A stretch of DNA of 51,222 nucleotides, taken from positions 1-51,222 of the forward strand of contig JASWJB010000318.1 in the NCBI GenBank assembly GCA_032433595.1, given 5' to 3'. This DNA comes from Conoideocrella luteorostrata. Its lineage: Eukaryota; Ascomycota; Sordariomycetes; Hypocreales; Clavicipitaceae. Made by a program: the position numbers and the translations under genes. The notes beneath the pieces are model-generated. The model was not told the origin of the DNA. It ran no database searches and was given only the letters and a program-made list of their open reading frames with translations. Positions within the stretch are counted from its first letter, which is position 1; every line of letters begins with the position of its first letter. Positions 46,026 to 51,222 of this stretch are shown here, in pieces.

Positions 46026-48965
46026 TTACCATCCTCTTCGGCTTGTTCCCCTCGGTTCAAATGCATTTTGTTCAGAGCTCGTGTTGCGTCCCTCACGTCC
46101 TTCTTCAAGGCTTCGTCTACTTTGCGCGTCCATCTCTGACAAGTCGAATACCAAAGGCTCCTCGCCCACGGATTCATCGTCACCTCGTCCTAATCGGCTA
46201 AGAGATCCGGTAAAACTACCACGAGATGATTGTGGCGGCGTTGCTTTGGAAGCAGTTCCCATGCCTGCATACCGTCGCCGGGGGAATGCAGATCGAGACC
46301 CAACACTTGATGGCATCAGACCATTAGGTAGACTGTCATCATTGGAACCCCGCTGCATTACATCTGATGCCGACGCATCTGACGCTTGAATTTCCGCGGC
46401 AGGCCGCAGTCCGCTTGTCATATCCCCTCGCTCTGCAGACCCGCCCTCCAATCCCATCTGACGACCCAGGAGAATGCTCATAGTGGGAGGTTCTCCATCA
46501 TTCGCTCCAAGGCTGGTGCTCCTATGTGCTGCAAACGCTAGGTCCGTGTCCTCATCGTCAATGACCGTACGGCTCTGTTGAGCCGCTGAGCTAGATCGCC
46601 TCTGATATGATTCTATACGTGGGGATAGCGGTATGTCTATTGCAGTCGTACCTTCTTGCGTGATTGTGCTTTCTCTACTGACCTCCGGAACCGTTGGCGC
46701 CTGTTGGCGTCCTCCTCTAGATGTGATCCTCCCTGTGGCAGAGTAATCAATGACTGAGTTCTCGCTAAGTCGGGATGGGATCGCCGGTGTGTGCGGCGTG
46801 TGAGGGGACAATGGCTTTCCGGGAGAGGAGGAAGCAGACATGGAAGCCGGAGCCTCCATTCCAGGCACGCTGGTTAACTGTCGACTGGACGAGCTCGAGG
46901 ATCGTTGCATTTGCATCGAGGAGGTCATGGATTCGGTGAGAGTATTGTTCGAGTCTCTCATCAAGTGAAACTTGGATAGCTGAGCAACTGTCCGATTGGT
47001 GGCCGATTCGCCACGATTGACTGGCTGCTCGAAGCTCCTGAGCGTCTTGCGACTATCTAGAGCTTTTAAGAAATCGGATATGTCGTCTTCTTCTGCGTGG
47101 AGCGAGCCCGAGCTGCCGCCGCCTGCTTCAGCAAGCAAACCAGATCCTGGCTGGGCTACCGAAGAGGCTAAGCTCTGCCGGCCGCTGCTACTTTGTTCAT
47201 CGTCTCCCGCCCGGCCGAGCGATAAGCGACCTCGTCTGTGTGTAAAGCTACTGCTGTATCGTGTGGTGGATGTAGGTCGAGGCGAGCCTGCTGCCGGTGT
47301 GTCAACGGAAGTTGACGGGGGCCCACCGCGAAGAGACGCTGGCATCCCCGCCGTCAACGAGCTTCTATTGCGAGGTTGCGACCCTATTGAGAGGCCCGGC
47401 CGGCCTTGCGAATGAGCAGATGCAGGTGGTTCTGGTTCAAACTGCCGGGGGACCGGGGATCCAGACAGGGAACCACCTTTGAATGGCTGAAAAGAGATAG
47501 AAGGTCTTCGGGCAGCGCCTTCAGACCTGCCGACAACTGTACGGGGAGACGACATGCGGCCGTAGATGGGCATGGAACTGGGAGCAATGTCTTGGCCACC
47601 AGTTATGGGTAGAGCGGCTGGGGGTGAACTAGTATCCGAGCCAGGTGTCTTTATAGCTCGGAGGGCAGATAATGGACTTGTCCCTAAGGGTCCATCACCA
47701 TGGAATGTGGACAAGCTACCATAGGTTTGATGAAATTCACTATTCCCGCGACGATGTTCACGCAGCGACCCAGCCTCGGCGGCTTGGCCGTGATGACAGG
47801 CAGATCTTTGTGGAACAGAGGGTTTGAAGAAGTCTTCATCGACTCCCATGAAGCGAGAGCTGAGTAGTGACTCGGAATCATCAATTCGAAAGCTGCAATC
47901 GCTTCGGTACGTTACAGATGCGCTGAGACGCCCAGACGGAATCTCCAGGTCACCAAAAACATAATCGGTCACTGAATCACTTCGACCGTCAATTGGTTGC
48001 CTCAGCAGATCAGTGCTTGAGGGGCCAGGCTCGGAAGTGCGAATGCGACATCGGGGGATTAGAGCCGGTTGTGAATTTTTAGCCACGCCCTGGCTGGCGA
48101 ACCTCCATGCCGGAAAGACTTTGACGGCGATAAAGAGTGTTCGGAAGAATATGACGGCCTTCTTGTAAATAGTAGGCAGGGTTGGCCCAAAATCCTCCAA
48201 AGGAAGGCTTCCAGTCGTCTTCAAGTCTATCCGCCATCTCTCCAGCACAACTTCTCCATTTCTTGATGTTGGTGCAGTATGGTAGCTGCCACTGGATGAT
48301 GAATCCGACGAGTTGAGCTGTTCCATCACATCCCAGCGCTTACCGTCGTCGTCAAGAAGGACTAGACTCTGGCTTTCTTTCAGGCTCGAAGTGTCAAGGT
48401 ATACTTCAACAGTCAAGGGTGGCAAACGATTGTCCGTAGCCGTGCACGTTTTCCATATTTTCAAATCGTCTTTGAAGTCGTCTATTTCGTCTGTCTCTAT
48501 TTGGAACTATACATTTGATTCGAGAAGTCAGCAAATATGCTCAACCACATAGACAGATACCGTCAATGATACGGCTGCTTACCCATCTGTTGGCCTTTCG
48601 CTGTCCACTGGAATTGCGTGCAGGTGTCACTTTGGTTCGCGATTCAAGGATGAGAGAAGCAGTTTTGTTAAAGAAATTCTAGCACCAATTGTCAGCCATT
48701 GCAAGTCCCATCGCTTGTGCAGTTCGCCACCATGTACCTGAACTATTTGATCCAGCTTTTTGACAGAGTCAGCCGGGGGGCCCATTGTTGGGAGGCTCTC
48801 CGTTGTCGGCGAGGCCGTGGGATCCCGTCCAGACACATTGGAGCCAGCACGTTGTCGAGTATTCAGTGGGGTTTCTCTAGAACTGTTGTTCCGGGACTGC
48901 GGTATATGTGGCGATGACGCTGGCGACGCAGACAACCTTGGCGGCGGTCTTGCCTGTTGGTGCAT
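46026..48965 (-). CDS. ATG13: Autophagy-related protein 13
   Basis: Three exons: 48738-48965, 48583-48678 and 46026-48506; 2805 bp, 934 aa. Atg13 is the regulatory subunit of the Atg1 kinase complex that starts autophagy; TORC1 phosphorylation holds it off in yeast. The HORMA domain spans about residues 70-310. It starts KKLDQIVQNFFNKTASLILE across the first splice, then FQIETDEIDDFKDDLKIWKTC, RLPPLTVEVYLDTS, VVLERWRIDL and PTIYKKAVIFFRTLF. The rest is a long Ser/Pro-rich disordered tail with a DDISDFLKALDSRKTL segment and, near the end, PLVFDLSEMD, which resembles the Atg1/Atg17-binding elements. The start ATG at 48965 gives MHQQARPPPRLSASP; the codon three positions upstream in frame is TTG, not ATG. 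About 2.2 kb of apparently empty DNA lies upstream. Confidence 0.93.
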
Positions 48966-51222
48966 GGTGGACAACAGGCTCGAGCTGGGACAAGTTCAGC
49001 TGTAATGAAAATGCTAGCCAGGTGACTAGTGCTGGTCAGAAGAACGGATGATGGAGATTGATTAGGGGGCAGGTCGGGCTATCGGATTTCGAACGATGCT
49101 TGCTCTTCCATCGTCAATGAGTATGCATCCGGCTAGGCAAGACGACGAAGAGGGGATCAGAGGTTAGCAGCTAGAGGGCCGGCTGTACGTGAGAAGGGTG
49201 AGAAGCTGGTTGTGCCGTCCGTCGAGCTGACGATGAACTGGGAAGTGACGGACAGCGAGGATGATGGTGTAGGTAGGCGTCCAGGACGTGAAGACCAGAG
49301 GACAAGAGGATAAGAGATCGAGAGGTCGAGAGATCCAGGGCCGCAGGTGAGTCTTAAGCAGCGGTAACTAGTTAGTGTTTGGACGAGCAGCTTGAATCCG
49401 TGCCCCACAAGGCAGTTGACAAGCCGGGGGTGGTGACCACTTTGAGCAGTAATGAGTGGTCCGTGATCGCGATGCGCTGTGCGGATCCCCCCGTTCTGTG
49501 TAGTCCGTAATAGTGGTCGTACTAATTACTCCGGGCTATCTAGATAAGTAGTGGAGGAGGAGACAAGAGGAAGGGGAGGAGGAGGAGGAGACGTGGATGA
49601 TGGACGAGGTGAAGGGTGAAGGTGACGGCGGGACAATCTACGGCCGACCTCGGCTCCTAGAATTATTGCAGCGCAGTACAACCAAAGACACCAAGACAAC
49701 AATTAAGTTGACCCGAGGACAATGAAGGAGTCAAATGCTTAGGATCTAGATGTACAGTGATTTGAATAGGCAGCGGCTAGGTAAATAAAGTCACTGCTCT
49801 AAGATTGCTCCCTGACTGTCCCTGCCTAAGCCCGCAGCAAGGTGCCGTAATATCTTCATGGGCTGGCCGGCCGGCAGTCTGGAGCGGAGCTGTACCCCTC
49901 GCTTGCTGGTTTGCTGAGGGTATGCAAGTACAGTACGAAGCATGTAGCTGCTTGCTGTGTTTCTGCCAGGCACTTGAACAGGCCGGCGCAGGACCAAGTC
50001 ACTCGTTCGCCAATCCAGCTTGGTCCTGAGTCGGTTTCGTCTCGAAGCAACCTCGCGCAAGGGACCTCGTGATGACATGCTTGCGGCAGCTTTCGTCATC
50101 GGCCAAGAACGCTGCGCTAACATATGGTGCTTGGGGAGAATGGGTGTGTCTCTCCTTACTCCGGTGCAGCGTATCAGCATCGCGGCTAAGGGAATAGCTC
50201 GGCAATAAGGAGCCAAACGCCGTATACTATAGACATATAAAGGAGATTATAGACGGCATTGTGCCTTCTCCTTGGTTTTTTTCTCCCTCGAGCGAGAACT
50301 ACATGGAGCAGACGCTCACTTGGTTGCCGACTGGGGGCGCTCACATGGACCTGTCCGCTGGGGACTGGCCAAGTACTCAGGTACTCCGTAGTTACTGTAA
50401 CTAGTTAGTTTGTTACTTGGGTACCTGCTTTAGGTAGTTTAACAACTTACGGAGGCGATAAGAGTCAACTTTATCTGCGGTTAATTGGTTTCAGTTTTAC
50501 AGCAGCCTGCTGTGCCCTCTCTGGACAAAGTAGGCGGTCTGGTGCAGATGCCTGCGGAGCAATTAGAGCGGCCAGTTAACCACTAGTCGTTCATTGCTGC
50601 TGCGAGATAAAATATCCAATCCGGGTAGTACGGCACGCATGCCCAGTACTTGAGGTGGTTTGGGCATACGCCTTCGAACGCATGTCATCGTGCCTGGCCA
50701 CATATGCGGTGCGAGCCCAGACGCCTACTCCGTGCAGTACAGGTACCTCCTCTCCAATAATGCGGGTTTTTGGTCCCAAAGTGAGGCAATATCTGCCTGC
50801 AGGTTGCATGCTTCCAGGTTCCAACATGTCAACTACTCCGTAAATCACCTTTGGTATCTGCAGGCAGCTGTTGTACAGTCTCAACTCTCTTTGGTCCTAT
50901 CGCCGTGTGGATCCCTCATAGCCGCGCCAACGTCAATCCCCCAGCCGTGGTTGTATATGATGCCGGCTATCAATGGTCCATCGCATCAACTAATGGGGCA
51001 ATTGCGTGGCTGCACAAGCGAGAGGAGGCAGCATAGCAGTCATCGTATCACGGCAGCGGCAGATGAACTGACTCACTCACCCTGGCGGCCTAAAAATCAA
51101 CGTATCATGTCCTGGTGGCGCCCGCAAGCTTCTGAGCATAGTCTGTGCAATTTTATTTTATTTTTGTTTTTATTTTCAAAAAAAAAAAATGGTGTTGGGG
51201 GGGGGGGGGGAGGGGAATTGGG
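48966..51222. other. 2.26-kb region upstream of ATG13 to contig end
   Basis: It should contain the ATG13 promoter. A GGA-rich purine tract lies at about 49551-49591. TACTCCGTA occurs at 50382-50390 and 50834-50842, with several near matches around 49530, 50150, 50445 and 50715. All open frames are under 150 codons and none shows a family pattern. The outer part may belong to the flank of a gene beyond the contig. Confidence 0.45.
51178..51222. repeat. Poly-A and poly-G runs at right end of contig
   Basis: Twelve A, then a run of about 14 G, then AGGGG close the window. Like the left end, this is a homopolymer boundary typical of a draft-contig break, not a telomere. Confidence 0.7.

Noticed and set aside
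1..51222. A biosynthetic cluster, CRISPR, integrated virus or other specialised multi-gene system
   Set aside because: The genes are unrelated housekeeping functions on mixed strands. No synthase, transporter/regulator set, spacer array or viral hallmark gene is seen.

Overview
The window reads as nuclear DNA of a filamentous ascomycete (Pezizomycotina). Within that group I lean towards Sordariomycetes and probably Hypocreales, but this is inferred from protein style and gene content, not from a marker gene. Supporting features are short GT-AG introns (about 54-147 bp), CTAAC-type branch points, widely spaced monocistronic genes on both strands, long disordered Q/P/S-rich protein tails, and a fused Nup98-Nup96 nucleoporin. 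Both ends of the window are homopolymer runs, so it looks like one whole draft-assembly contig. I see no tRNA, rRNA or CRISPR, and no telomeric repeat.

Layout, left to right: a cupin protein (-); a small SET-domain protein (+); the Nup98-96/Nup145 nucleoporin precursor (-, 6 exons, 1968 aa); a centrin/Cdc31-like EF-hand protein (+); an epsin (-, ENTH + UIM + NPF + clathrin box); an F-BAR/SH3 cytokinesis protein of the Hof1/Imp2/Cdc15 type (-); NOT1, the CCR4-NOT scaffold (+, 2188 aa); a PhzF-like isomerase/epimerase-fold gene with a reading-frame break (-); seipin (+); an uncharacterised fungal protein with an acidic/basic tail (+); NTF2 (+, 6 exons, 125 aa); a Rad5/Rad16-like SNF2 ATPase (+); HSE1, the ESCRT-0 subunit (-); and ATG13 (-). 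I rebuilt the exon structures by hand. In every spliced gene the exon lengths sum to a multiple of three and the joins restore family motifs.

Most of the genes are housekeeping, with two loose themes. Nuclear transport and RNA: Nup98-96, the centrin (Cdc31 is also a TREX-2 subunit in yeast) and NTF2, with NOT1 for mRNA decay. Membrane traffic and shape: epsin, HSE1, the F-BAR protein, seipin and ATG13. Nup98-96/centrin and F-BAR/NOT1 are divergent pairs that could share promoters. Nothing indicates a secondary-metabolite cluster, a defence system or a virus.

The least explained material lies between the genes. There are three copies (223-247 bp) of a MITE-like element with 22-23 bp terminal inverted repeats and an AT-rich core, each 155-462 bp upstream of a start codon (seipin, NTF2, HSE1). 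A 9-mer, TACGGAGTA/TACTCCGTA, occurs at 15 places, all intergenic and none in the four convergent 3'-3' gaps; chance predicts about 0.4 for the window. The PhzF frame break and seipin's first coding exon, which is only the ATG, are the most notable gene-level oddities.
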